From: Bretschneidera sinensis
Taxonomy: Eukaryota > Streptophyta > Magnoliopsida > Brassicales > Akaniaceae
Length of the DNA: 64,000 bases
Direction: 5' to 3'
Assembly (NCBI GenBank): GCA_023935145.1
Contig: CM043699.1
Location: 123,758,036-123,822,035 of the forward strand
Under the pieces are notes generated by a model that was not told the DNA's origin, did no database searches, and worked only from the letters and a program-made list of their open reading frames with translations. Position 1 is the first letter of the stretch. Every line of letters begins with the position of its first letter. Positions 31,808-41,861 of the stretch are shown piece after piece. A program made the translations under genes and the position numbers.

Positions 31808-33145
31808 TGTTGTGCGATTATCTACCTAAATAAATAGGTAAATAATCGCACTCGTTTTACTTGCAAGTGCACAAGGTCAACTTAGTAGTATAAAGTGCGA
31901 AAGCAAGATCATCTCCACAGGGATTGGTGAAGTTCGATTTAGAATTATGTTCGCAATGTAAAAAGATAGAAATAATAAAAGAGTTTATTTTGATAAAGAT
32001 AAAATAATAAGGATAAAGGCGTAGGGACTTGATATCCACCACTAATTATGCTACCACAACAAAGCAGTATGCCAATGCTTTACTCATGTCATGGATACCT
32101 AATGTTTGTCAATCTAAGAGCATGGTATCTACTCCTTAAGCTATTGATCTTCCCAAGCAATGAGTTAGGCATGGTATCTACTCTAACTCTTTTCTCTCAC
32201 AAGGGATTCAACCTGGTGTATGCTGAGTTGTTCCTTGAGAGAGCATATGATCTGTGGAAATCGACAAGCACACGGGACCTAGGGCATGGTATCTACTCCC
32301 GGTTTCCATGTTGATTAACCCAAGAATTCGGTGTGGATATCTTTTGTTACTAATGTCAAACCTAGGACTCGGTCATCCAAATTGATCTAACTAACAAGTC
32401 CATATCACATGCACATATTGATCAGACATATACATATGAGGATTTTAAATAAGAGTAGGTATTAATCAAGTTAAGCAACACAACATAAATATTGCAAAGG
32501 CACCAATACTAATTATTGAATAAACATAATTAGGGCTTCAACCAAGCCCTTATTAAAAGTTAAGTACACATAATACAAATAAAGGAAAGAAGAAACCCGA
32601 GAGAAGAGTCGTCAATTCTCCTCCATAGTTTCCTTCTCCAAGCTAAAGCAAAAGATAAAATAAGTGATTCTCTCTAAGAAGTGATGTATTTTTGTGTGTG
32701 CTTTATAGGTGTATTTATAGGGCTTGAGTAGTCCTAAAAGGCTCATGAGTTCCTAAACTTTCTTAAAACACAAAACTCTTTTATATCCAAAATAGGGTTA
32801 TTTCCAAAATAGAGCTATTGCCAAAATAGGGTTCTGCAGTTTACTGTTCACGCCCGTACATGTGCACTCTATCGCATGCGTCTTGCGCTCGATCCTTCAT
32901 GTGTGCGAACGATCGCATGTGCGCTCGATCGCATGCAGTAGTGCGATCGATCGCACTTTGACCAGAAGCTGCTCCAGGATTTCCAGGCTTCTTCTCTTAA
33001 GTGCCAAAACTGCTTCCTTTTTCTCCAAGACCTACAAAAACATGTGAAACACACAAAATGAAGTAAAACAGACTAAAATATATAGACAAAGAGCTTAACA
33101 TATGTAAATTAAGGGGCTTAAATATGAATATTTAAGCACTTATCA
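31808..33145 (-). repeat. 3' LTR of F
   Basis: Pairs with 36817-38156. It holds three to four copies of GGCATGGTATCTACTC (32120-32300) and a GATCGA array at 32869-32960, and has a TATA-like GTATTTATAGGG (plus-strand form) near 32709. Open frames in both F LTRs are repeat-driven. Confidence 0.9.
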
Positions 33146-34516
33146 CACCCCCAAACTTACATATTGCTTGTCCCTTAGCAATACAAAACTAAAAACTAAA
33201 TGAAGAACAAAATTAAAGATAAATTCATTTCCATAATACTCAAAGATTTGGGTTGTGCATAAAACTATCATAACCATTCATGAGTAAGCTTATAATAAAA
33301 ACACATTTTTGTATTGAAAAAGGATTTTCAAAAGTTCATGTTACTTACCTAAGGTTAGCTTAAGGCATCGCAAGTTTGATTTGTGTGTGATGAATTAGCA
33401 CTTATAAGATGGGGGTTCCACATAATTTTAGTGTATAGGGTTTCGATGCCCAAACCTTTATCGAATTCTTTATCAAAGAGAACAAAAATGGTATAATACT
33501 TGCTTCTTCTTTCTTTTTTCTTTCATCATGCGATCTTTGTCATGTTGAGTTCCATCGAGCTTTCTATTTGACCCTTGTAACGAGTGTTTTAGCCAATGAC
33601 TCCTAAACCAAATGGTTTTAGGGCATTAGGTGTAAAGACACCCCTAAGGACTTACTAACTCGAATAAAAAAGGCTACGGAACTAACAGGTTTTAATGCTT
33701 CTAAATGAAATTCCCACCTTTTGACGTGAACACTCAATGCTTACTGAGGTAAGAGACCCAGTTACTCAGTGGAAATTTATTATTATGATCATTACAGGCT
33801 TACTTCCCACCTTTTGACGTAAACACTCAATGCTTACTGAGGCAAGAGGCCCAGTTACTTAGTGGAAAGCCTTTTGATCATTTTTTTAGCATGATGAACA
33901 TATTTCTTTATTTTTTTTATACCAAAGTGTTCTTTTCAACAAGTTATCTGATTACAGTTAGATTATGGAAACATATACAAGAGAATTATATGTTATACCC
34001 CACACAAATGCGTGTTAAATGTGCTCGTGCAAATTTGGATCAAACTCTTGAATTCTTAGGTGCCTTGAGGTAGGTAACTAAACTTTGTAAAATTCCCATT
34101 ACAAGACTATGTGTTCTAGCTTTTAAGCTTACTAATGAAGTGTTAGCAAATTTTTAAATCAACTAAAATTTTTGTTTACCAAAAGGACATGCATTTATCT
34201 TCCTAAAAAAACTGGGACTTAGTGTGTGCATGTGTTTCAAGTGCGTGTGTGATAGTATCTAGTATCTCCCACTACCCCCAAACTTAAAATACACATTGTC
34301 CCCAATGTGTGTGGCATGAAAAGATCTGACCTGGGAGATGGAGAACTAGGTTGCTTGCTTTGCTTGTAACACGCCCCCAAACTTGAACTGGATGCATACA
34401 CTAAGTACTTCACAAAGAAAAATAAACATTGTTCTAGAAAACAAGAAACATAAATACTAGATATGTAAATATAAATATAAACAAAAGAAAAACACTAAAA
34501 TGAAAAGGATAAGTCT
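33146..34516 (-). other. 3' UTR and PPT of F
   Basis: The PPT on the minus strand (33146-33160) is GTAAGTTTGGGGGTG, next to a hairpin with arms TATTGCT and AGCAATA (33162-33183). Two further PPT-like words lie at 34273 and 34371; beside the first is ACACATTGTCCCCAATGTGT, a hairpin. A block of about 70 bp with CCACCTTTTGACGT is duplicated (33718-33770, 33808-33865). No gene is accepted here. Confidence 0.7.
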
Positions 34517-34560
34517 GGGGTGCCTCCCATGAGTGCTAAGTTTAACGTCTTCAGTCGAAC
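34517..34560 (-). other. Conserved post-coding block (F copy)
   Basis: Plus-strand form GGGGTGCCTCCCATGAGTGC, then TAAGTTTAACGTCTTCAGTC. Seven bases separate it from the stop of the last open frame. Confidence 0.78.
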
Positions 34561-34566
34561 CAAGCC

Positions 34567-35655
34567 TTATTCTTCCCCAAAACTAAGATTGGCAGCAACT
34601 AGCTCAGGTAGTGTCTTATTCTCTCCCATATAAGCATAAGTTAAGTGCTTTAGAAATTGTTTCAACTCCAAATTCGATACCTGGACAATAAAAGGTAAAA
34701 TAGTATTAGTAGGCCCAAGAATTTCAAATGGATCAGTGTACTTACTTGGAGGCTTTGGAAAGGCCTCAGGGAGGTGCATAATGTCAATGATGTCATCAGT
34801 AACATCCTTGCATTTGGGCTCAATATCCGATCTTGGGACACTATAGGTAAGAGCAGTTTCGACTTTATCAATGTGATGGACCTGAAAAACTTCCTCAACA
34901 ACACTTTGTGTCATGTATACATTAAAACATTTTATATTATCTGGGGGTAATTTGAATGCATTATATCTTTTTATTTCAACCCTTTCACCATTTACCTTCT
35001 CCATCTCACTTACCTTAGATGTGGATGCTTGTGCAGGCTCATCAGCTCCGATGATCTTACCATTTGTTAGAGTTATCACGGCATTTAGTTGTTGATGTCC
35101 TCTAGGAGTAGATAGTGGTTGGACTGGAAGTTCACCCAGCTTTCTTTCACTTAACTCCTTAGTCAATTTTCCTATTTGTTCCTCGAGTCTTTGAATGGCT
35201 TGCTCATGTTTTGTAGTGGTTTGTCTTTGCTCAGTCATGAACTATTCTTGTGAAGTCATCAATTGCCTCATAAGACTCTCTAGGTCACTATTTTTTGATT
35301 TCGGCACTGGTTGGGCTGCTGGTTAGAAGTGTCGTTGCTGTCCTTGAAGATTCAAAGCATTTTGAGTGTTGCTCCATGAGAGGTTGGGGTGGTTCTGCCA
35401 TCCAGGATTGTAGGTATTTGCATATGCAATGTTCAGTCCTTCATAATTTGCTTGTTCTTGATCTGTAGTTGAATACAGAGGACAAGTATAAGTATTATGA
35501 TCAAAATGAGAGCATATAGCACATACCTGGCGTTGTGTAGCCTGTGGACTAGGTAAGTTTTTCTGATCAGCCATGGCTTTTATGAGCATGTCTAGCTTTC
35601 TTTCCATAGCAGCCATCTGATTCGAAGATCCATCATTGAAGCTCACCTCATACAT
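34567..35655 (-). pseudogene. C-terminal gag with zinc knuckle, linker and RT-border remnant of F
   Basis: Two open pieces. 35323-35655 holds the CCHC knuckle CAICSHFDHNTYTC (all four ligands present) and NTYNPGWQNHPNLSW, the Athila aromatic motif. 34567-35238 begins with a coiled-coil-like heptad stretch (AIQRLEEQIGKLTKELSERK), continues through NAVITLTNGK and an acidic linker, and ends in LELKQFLKHLTYAYMGENKT, which in intact Athila lies just before RT. The protease that should lie between is deleted. Stops near 35322 and 35656 interrupt the frame. Confidence 0.75.
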
Positions 35656-35673
35656 ACCCTTGCTTTTAATTCC

Positions 35674-36471
35674 TTATCTACCTCTCGAGGAGAATTGTTG
35701 AGTGTGCTCACTTAATGTCTCAAACAGCTCCATGGCTTCTTCACTAGTCTTCTCCATCAGCACACCTCCACAACCGGAATCCACTATACCTTGATTTATG
35801 CCACTCAAACCTTCATAGAAAGCTAGGACCAGCTCATCTTGAGGTAAGTTGTGATGTGGATATTTGAGTAGCAGCTCATTAAAGTGTCCCCATGCCTCGA
35901 AGAAAAGGTCTTCATCCCTCTGTTGGAAGGATTGAATCTCCTTCCTCATCTGCCTTGTCTTTTGGGCTGGAAAAAATTTCCTTAGAAATTTACTAGATAG
36001 CTTTTCCCAAGTATAGATGGAATCTGCAGGCAATGAATGATATCACATTTTAGCATTATCTTTTAATGAAAAAGGGAAAAGAATTAACCTGATTCCCTCT
36101 TGATCTAGGCCCCGAATATGCTGGAACTTGCATAGATCATAGAATTCTCGAATATGCAAATGTGGATCCTCAGCAGGTGTAACCCTAAAATGAGTCAAGG
36201 CACTGAGTATCTGCGGAGATATGTAATAAATTTCTTCCACCTTAGGTTGATATTCAATGCATGAAGGATGGTTGAGGTTCTGTGGAATGAAGGATTGCTT
36301 CATAGGTCTCTCTTCTGGTGGCAATTGGTTGTAAAGCTGTTCCATTGGTGCTTCACCCTCAAATTCTTCTTCTCTCTCCTCGAAGTTGTTTCTAGGCCTC
36401 TTTCGAATGATCTGCTCACTTTCTATATCAAGTGAAAGGACGGTTGGGTTCCTCGCTCGAAGCCCTTGCAT
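35674..36471 (-). pseudogene. Gag capsid core of F with one internal stop
   Basis: Starts MQGLRARNPTVLSLD (36471). The core has FRVTPAEDPHLHIREFYDLC, LILFPFSLKDNAKM, a TGA where Trp is expected (about 36041), then WEKLSSKFLRKFFPAQKTRQ and EAWGHFNELLLKYPHH. This is the retrotrans_gag fold of Athila type, about 265 residues in total. A single stop separates the two open halves, and a second stop follows at 35674 before the knuckle part. It would form the particle shell. Confidence 0.8.
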
Positions 36472-36792
36472 GAATCAGCAGGAATACCTTAGTTCAGCAG
36501 CTTCAGTACTGCTGCTCGGGTAGTCTCTGGACTATTTGCGCTCGAGTGCTCCAAGCACTGTGCTCGATCGCAATTAGGTTTGCGCTCGATCGTAGTGCCA
36601 GAATTAGCACTGATGCACACCTGAAACAGAAAGCAAGAAAATAACAAAAACGAAGAATTAAGTTAGATAGTTGATGAAAATAAAATAAAACAAAACAGAT
36701 TAAGAAAAATATTTAATGAAAAATAAGAAAATAAAATTGAACAAAATAAGAAAAATAAACGGGAAATAATTCTAAACAGAAATTTAGCACAA
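36472..36792 (-). other. Leader of F with a GATCGA array
   Basis: Between PBS and gag start. It contains three copies of the GCGCTCGATCG-type word (36538-36597), otherwise an LTR feature. The rest is A-rich. No gene. Confidence 0.7.
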
Positions 36793-36903
36793 TCCCCGGC
36801 AACGGCGCCAAAAACTTGTTGTGTGATTATCTACCTAAATAAATAGGTAAATAATCGCACTCATTTTACTTGCAAGTGCACAAGTTCAACTTAGTAGTAT
36901 AGT
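36793..36903 (-). promoter_or_regulatory. tRNA-Asp PBS of F and upstream tRNA-complementary block
   Basis: The PBS TGGCGCCGTTGCCGGGGA (minus strand, 36793-36810) is an exact 18-nt complement of the tRNA-Asp 3' end. In the LTR, about 82 nt upstream, the sense strand reads ACTATACTACTA (36892-36903), pairing with tRNA-Asp UUGUAGUAUAGU except at one position. The left LTR copy is mutated here. Confidence 0.75.
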
Positions 36904-38156
36904 GTGCGAAAGCAAGATCATCTCCACAGGGATTGGTGAAGTTCGGTTTAGAATTATGTTCGCAATATAAAAAGATAGAAATAATAAAAGAGTTGATTTT
37001 GATAACGATAAAATAATAAGGATAAAGGCGTAGGGACTTGATATCCACCACTAATTATGCTACCACAACAAAGCAGTATGCCAATGCTTTACTCATGTCA
37101 TGAATACCTAATGTTTGTCAACCTAAGGGCATGGTATCTACTCGTTAAGCTATTGATCTCCCCAAGCAATGAGTTAGGCATGGTATCTACTCTAACTCTT
37201 TTCTCTCTCAAGGGATTCAACCTGGTGTATGCTGAGTTGTTCCTTGAGAGAGCATAGGATCTGTGGAAATCAACAACCACACGGAACCTAGGGCATGGTA
37301 TCTACTCCCAGTTTCCCATGTTGATTAACCCAAGAATCTGGTGTGGATATCTTTTATTACTAATGTCAAACCTAGGACTCGATCATCCAAATTGATCTAA
37401 CTAACAAGTCCATACCACATGCACATATTGATTAGACATATACATATGAGGATTTTAAATAAAAGTAGGTATTAATCAAGTTAAGCAACACAACATAAAT
37501 ATTGCAAAGGCGCCAATACTAATTATTGAATAAACATAATTAGGGCTTCAACCAAGCCCTTACTAAAAGTTAAGTACACATAATAAAAATAAAGGAAAGA
37601 ATAAACCCGAGAGAAGAGTCGTCAATTCTCCTCCACAGTTTCCTTCTCCAAGCTAAAGCAAAAGATAAAATAAGTGATTCTCTCTAAGAAGTGATTTTTT
37701 TTGTGTGTGTACTTTACAGGCGTATTTATAGGGCTTGAGTAGTCCTAGAAGGCTCATGTGTTCCTAAACTTTCCTAAAACACAAAACTCCTTTATTTCCA
37801 AAATAGGGTTATTTCCAAAATAGTGTTATTTCTAAAATAGGGTTCTATAGTTTACTGTTCACGCCCGTACATGTGCGCTCGATCGCATGCGTCTTGCGCT
37901 CGATCTTTCATGTGTGCGAACGATTGCATGTGCGCTCGATCGCATGCAGTAGTGCGATCGATCGCACTTTGACCAGAAGCTACTCCAGGATTTCCAAGCT
38001 TCTTCCCTTAAGTGCCAAAACTGCTTCCTTTTTCTCCAAGACCTATAAAAACATGTGAAACACACAAAATGAAGTAAAACAGACTAAAATGTATAGACAA
38101 AGAGCTTAACACATGTAAATTAAGGGGCTTAAATATGAATATTTAAGCACTTATCA
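36817..38156 (-). repeat. 5' LTR of F (1340 bp)
   Basis: Starts TGATAAGTGC and ends CAACA on the minus strand. A TATA box (CCCTATAAATACG) lies near 37723-37732, and a GATCGA array at 37870-37972 upstream of it. No snRNA-type upstream element was found in this LTR family. Confidence 0.9.
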
Positions 38157-39490
38157 TAGGTTTATTAAATTGAAGCTTTTAACTTAAGATTTTTGCTATG
38201 GGTAATGTGAAGTTTTATCTTAAAACTTTAGGAAACCCTTATGTTTCAAAATAATTGAAAGTTTCTTGGGGTCTCAAAGTGATTTTTAAGGGAAAAGGTT
38301 GGTTTTCTCAACAAAAAAAAATTGCTAAAACTCGGGCTACTAGTGGACTGGGGCCTACTCCAGTCAATTGTATGTTGTATCAAGGTGTACCAATCATCTA
38401 GAATAAGTACCCAGTCAACTGAGAAAAGTGGCAGAAGCTTCTGGAGGTGTTCCAGTCGTCCAGATCAAGTACCAAGTCGATTGGGTCAAGCTGATTTTCC
38501 AAAAATGTAATTTTCTCTTCAGTTTTTTAGTGCAAAACTTTTTCAAAGTTGATTTTAATGTTTATATACTTTGAAAGTATGATTAAAAAACCTTCAATAG
38601 TGCTAGTATTCATAACAATTAAAGTGTTTTTGAGGGTTAAAGTAAATGATTTGAAAAGGGCTAGAAGCAACAATTTCTTTGATTTCGGTTTCGTGCGAAT
38701 TGCGCTCTTGATATTTAAAGTGTGTAAATACCTCAGGGTTTCTTGAATTTTGTTATTGAATGATATTAATGGGGTTTAGATGTTGTTTTACTCCTAGGTG
38801 CAAGTGGTGGATACCGTTAAATATCAAAGGAGTAGTTTAAGATTAGTTGTGGAGCATGTACGAGATTAGTACACCTTACTTTTGGTAAGTGTATTAGTTT
38901 GTAAACAGGTAAAAATCAAAACAATATGATGACATGATTGATCATGAGAGTCACAATAATAGAACTATAAGAGTTGTGAGCATAGGAGATTTTAGTGCGA
39001 AAGTAGTAAAGAATAATGTTATGGAGATTACAAAAAAACAAATGTGTAGAGTTACGATTGTGCGAAGGGTAGTTATGAAATTGATTTGATATAATCATGT
39101 TTGAGAAATTGTAATGTGTGTTACTATAACGAAAGTGATTAATTGTGTTGTTATGAGATTTTAATGTCATCGATTGATGGATGTTATTTACATATTCAAT
39201 TTTTCATGAATGCATTCCATGCTATATATATATTTAGCGTATTATAAGAGGGGAGAGTGGTGAGATTGTGATAGGTCCCTTCCCATGAGGATTGTAAGGG
39301 TATTGAATGATTATTGGATGAGTAGGGCCCCGCCCAGATCAATGAGAATTTCAAAAATTTGATATGATGATGTGACATACCGTTATGTGGGGAGACGCCC
39401 CCGTGATGATGAGATTAGCTAAGTGAGGGGCAGCAATATGATTGTGCATTTTACTGCATTGTAAAGCATTTCATTTCATGGATGTATGGT

Positions 39491-39595
39491 GATGATTAGC
39501 CCATGAGGGATGTTTTGTGATTGGCCTATGAGGGACGTGTGTTGTGATTGGCCCATGAGGAGCATGTGTTGTGATTGACCTATGAGGGGCAGGTT
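39491..39595. repeat. 27-bp tandem repeat in the A 3' LTR
   Basis: About four units of the type GTGATTGGCCTATGAGGGAC plus GTGTGTT. The corresponding site in the 5' LTR (near 13944) has one unit, so this expanded after the LTRs separated or contracted in the other copy. Confidence 0.8.
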
Positions 39596-40730
39596 ATATG
39601 TTGAGGCCGATGAGGGGCGTAAATGTTGTTTGTGGTAATATAAATGTGCTGAGATAGATACTCTTCATATGTTTATTGACCCTATGTTATACGTAATGTG
39701 TTAAGAATCGTATGTTTGAAATTAAACTAAGAAAAGAAAATTTGGTGAACTCTTAATCTAAAAGATAGTTTTTTTTTTTTTGGGTCAAGTAAATAAGAAA
39801 GTAATTGGATCAAACTTAAGAACTATATTACATGTAGTTAGAAATTAAATAATTACTACTTAAAAGCTTATAATTAAAATGATAATTCTTCCATTACAAT
39901 TACTCCTACCAATGGGTTTCCTTATTGAGCTTTTTAGCTCACTCATTTAATTTACTAACATTTCAGGTAGCACCGAGTATTTTATTGCTAGAGTTAAAGG
40001 GGGTTGCATACATCATCCTCGTCCTTTGAGTCTTTTAACAAATCACAAAGGAAATCCAATTTAATCGAAAACAACTCGATGTATCCATCAGATGAAACAC
40101 AAGGAATATCCATTTAAAAATTAAAAGCAATCAATCATAAGATCTACTCAAATAATTGAACAGAACATTTATATTAAAAACATCAGAATTGTTATGCGCA
40201 AATCTGAAAATATAATGTTAAACAAAGGAAAGGCTTCATCTTCAACCTTAGCTGAAGATTTTAGCCTCTCATAATTATGAAACCAAAGTTCACAATACAA
40301 GTGCTAAACATTAAACTTTAAAACTAAATAAAAAAATAAATTACTATACATGGGAGAAATTACACTCGCTATTGGGCGGCGCTTCCCCTCGTGGTAGCAA
40401 AGCCTTCAGGGTCCACCAGAACGCTAGCAGATGTCCACTGGATTACACCAAATGGCCCAAGAATTGCACACCGAATGATGAAGTGAGATGGTTCTTTTAT
40501 AGGGGGAGTCCCGGAGCATAATGGGTTGCAGATTCGATGTGGGATACTATCCAAGTGCGCACGATCGCACAGGGATACTGTCCGAGTGCGCACGATCGCA
40601 GATTGGTGCGATCGTGCGTTCGATCGCATGTCTTGTGCGCACGATCGCATGTGCGCTCCATCGTATGTCTTATGCGCTCGATCACAGGTGCACTGCACTG
40701 CAAATATTTTGATGTGGGATGCTGCCCGAA

Positions 40731-41670
40731 CAACCAAATCTCCTAGCTCCAGGGTAGTATGAACAAGAACCAAAGTAAGGAAATCAATAAACAAGTCTAT
40801 TGGCTGTTGTAGTAACTGGTGTAGGAGCATACGCATAAAAAAGCCATTTTTTTCAGTATTTTCGGGTAAAAGACCAAGCCAATCAAATCAAATAAGTCAA
40901 TAACTCACTCAATAAGAGGATCTTCTTAAAGAGGTTGAGTGACGGGAACTGACCAATGACGAGAGCTTAACGAAGGACTCATTTCCATAGCGGGAGCGTA
41001 CGCGAGGAGCTAATCACAAGAGGCGAGCGGGTGGTATCGATATCATCATTTTCGTATAGATATGGTTCATTTGGCAAAATCACTAAATCTTCAACTACAC
41101 AGAACAAGAAAAGTCTATCGGTCAGGCTTTCTTAGGGTATATCCTTGTCCCATCCCCTTTCAACCCATGATAACTATCACGAAATATTCAAAGGCTCTGC
41201 AAAGAGGTTCCACTCCGCATCCTAACGGAAGCCCTTCCTTATTTGGATTAAACCAATAGATTCGCAGACGACGGAGACGAAGCGAGCGATCGTCCATGAG
41301 GCAATGAAATTCTTTGATTTGATTCTCATATCATATATATTTTAAAGCAATTGAATCTCCCCGTCTGTGAAACTAGCTTTACTAGTGGTGTTTTGGAGAG
41401 TCGGTGAAAGATTCGGTTTCGAAATCCGGTGGCGGAGGTGAAAGCCCTTTGCGACTAGACGAGCTTTGTATCTGTCAATGGAGCCATCAGGACGTCGTTT
41501 AATCCTGAAAACCCACTTGCAGCCGACAACATTCTGATTGGGTACAGCAGGTACAAGCTGCCAGGTATTGTTGCGCACAAGAGCAGTGAATTCCTCAGCC
41601 ATGGCAGCACGCCATTGGGGGTCCGCCTGAGTTGAATTGGAAGGCTCCAGAGAAGCTGGAAGTTGGTGTT
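40731..41670. other. Foreign 0.94-kb insertion, probably mitochondrial DNA (NUMT)
   Basis: The 5' LTR of G is continuous across this point (49960-49970), so 40731-41670 is extra. Its texture is unlike the rest of the window: mixed, fairly GC-balanced, with GCGGGAGCGTACGCGAGGAG and GACGGAGACGAAGCGAGCGA, of the style seen in plant mitochondrial intergenic DNA. It ends in a copia RT fragment, and plant mitochondrial genomes are known to keep such fragments. No terminal repeats or target duplication are seen. The mitochondrial origin is inference. Confidence 0.5.
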
Positions 41671-41683
41671 TGCTCGATCGCAC
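41342..41683 (-). pseudogene. Copia-type RT N-terminal fragment inside the foreign insertion
   Basis: 113 open codons; residues from about ASLEPSNSTQADPQWRAAM through NNTWQLVPAVPNQNVVGCKW to RYKARLVAKGFH match the start of the Ty1/copia RT domain (RVT_2). After GFH the frame shifts: the expected ETFSP-like stretch is readable in another frame. There is no catalytic YVDD. It is clearly different from copia 1 and 2 of this window and lies in an isolated context, as do the RT fragments known from plant mitochondrial DNA. The last few codons at the upper end belong to the G LTR. Confidence 0.75.
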
Positions 41684-41861
41684 TAGGCATCCTCAGCTTT
41701 TGCTCTTGAAGCTTGACATCTCCCGAAATGCTTCATTTTCTCCACAAACCTATAAAATTATACAAAACACAGAAAATACATAAAATAAAGTGAAATAATA
41801 CAAACTAAGAGCTTAACACATATAATTTAGAGGTTAAATATGCAATATTTAAGACTCATCA

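Larger units (their letters stand above)
31808..38156 (-). mobile_element. Athila-like element F, internally deleted, complete ends
   Basis: LTRs 31808-33145 (3') and 36817-38156 (5'), with TSD TAGGT on both sides. On the minus strand: PBS for tRNA-Asp, GATCGA array in the leader, gag, CCHC knuckle, linker and the first residues of the RT region, then directly the conserved post-coding block and 3' UTR. Protease, RT, RNase H and integrase are gone. Confidence 0.93.
13339..40036 (+). mobile_element. Element A: old non-coding gypsy-type LTR element, split by nested insertions
   Basis: Reconstructed from segments. The 5' LTR pieces are 13339-14021, 26081-26650 and 27722-27758. The PBS is at 27763, an ORF-free interior follows at 27775-31275, the PPT is at 31276, and the 3' LTR pieces are 31288-31807 and 38162-40036. 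The two LTRs align across the breaks: 13339-14021 matches 38877-39650, and 26081-26460 continues as 39651-40036. The start lies left of the window. The PBS resembles the initiator tRNA-Met type, and the stretch GAGGACGAAATTTTTATTAG plus GGGGGAGAAT before the LTR is the usual 3' end of Del/Tekay-type chromoviruses. That lineage is inference because no protein domain survives. Confidence 0.75.
31288..40036 (+). repeat. 3' LTR of element A, interrupted by F and truncated
   Basis: Segments 31288-31807 and 38162-40036 flank F, with TAGGT duplicated at 31803-31807 and 38157-38161. Inverted-repeat words of the GACTGG and CCAGTC type lie at 38346-38490. The last roughly 220 bp found in the 5' LTR are missing; the LTR breaks at CTTTT (40032-40036) where G begins. 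No gene. Confidence 0.78.
40037..41861 (-). repeat. 3' LTR of G, outer end deleted, carrying a foreign insertion
   Basis: 40037-40730 and 41671-41861 match 49288-50177 of the 5' LTR. A snRNA-type USE (40535-40545, perfect) lies 33 bp from the TATA box starting at 40501 on the minus strand. The GATCGA array is at 40556-40690. Confidence 0.85.
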
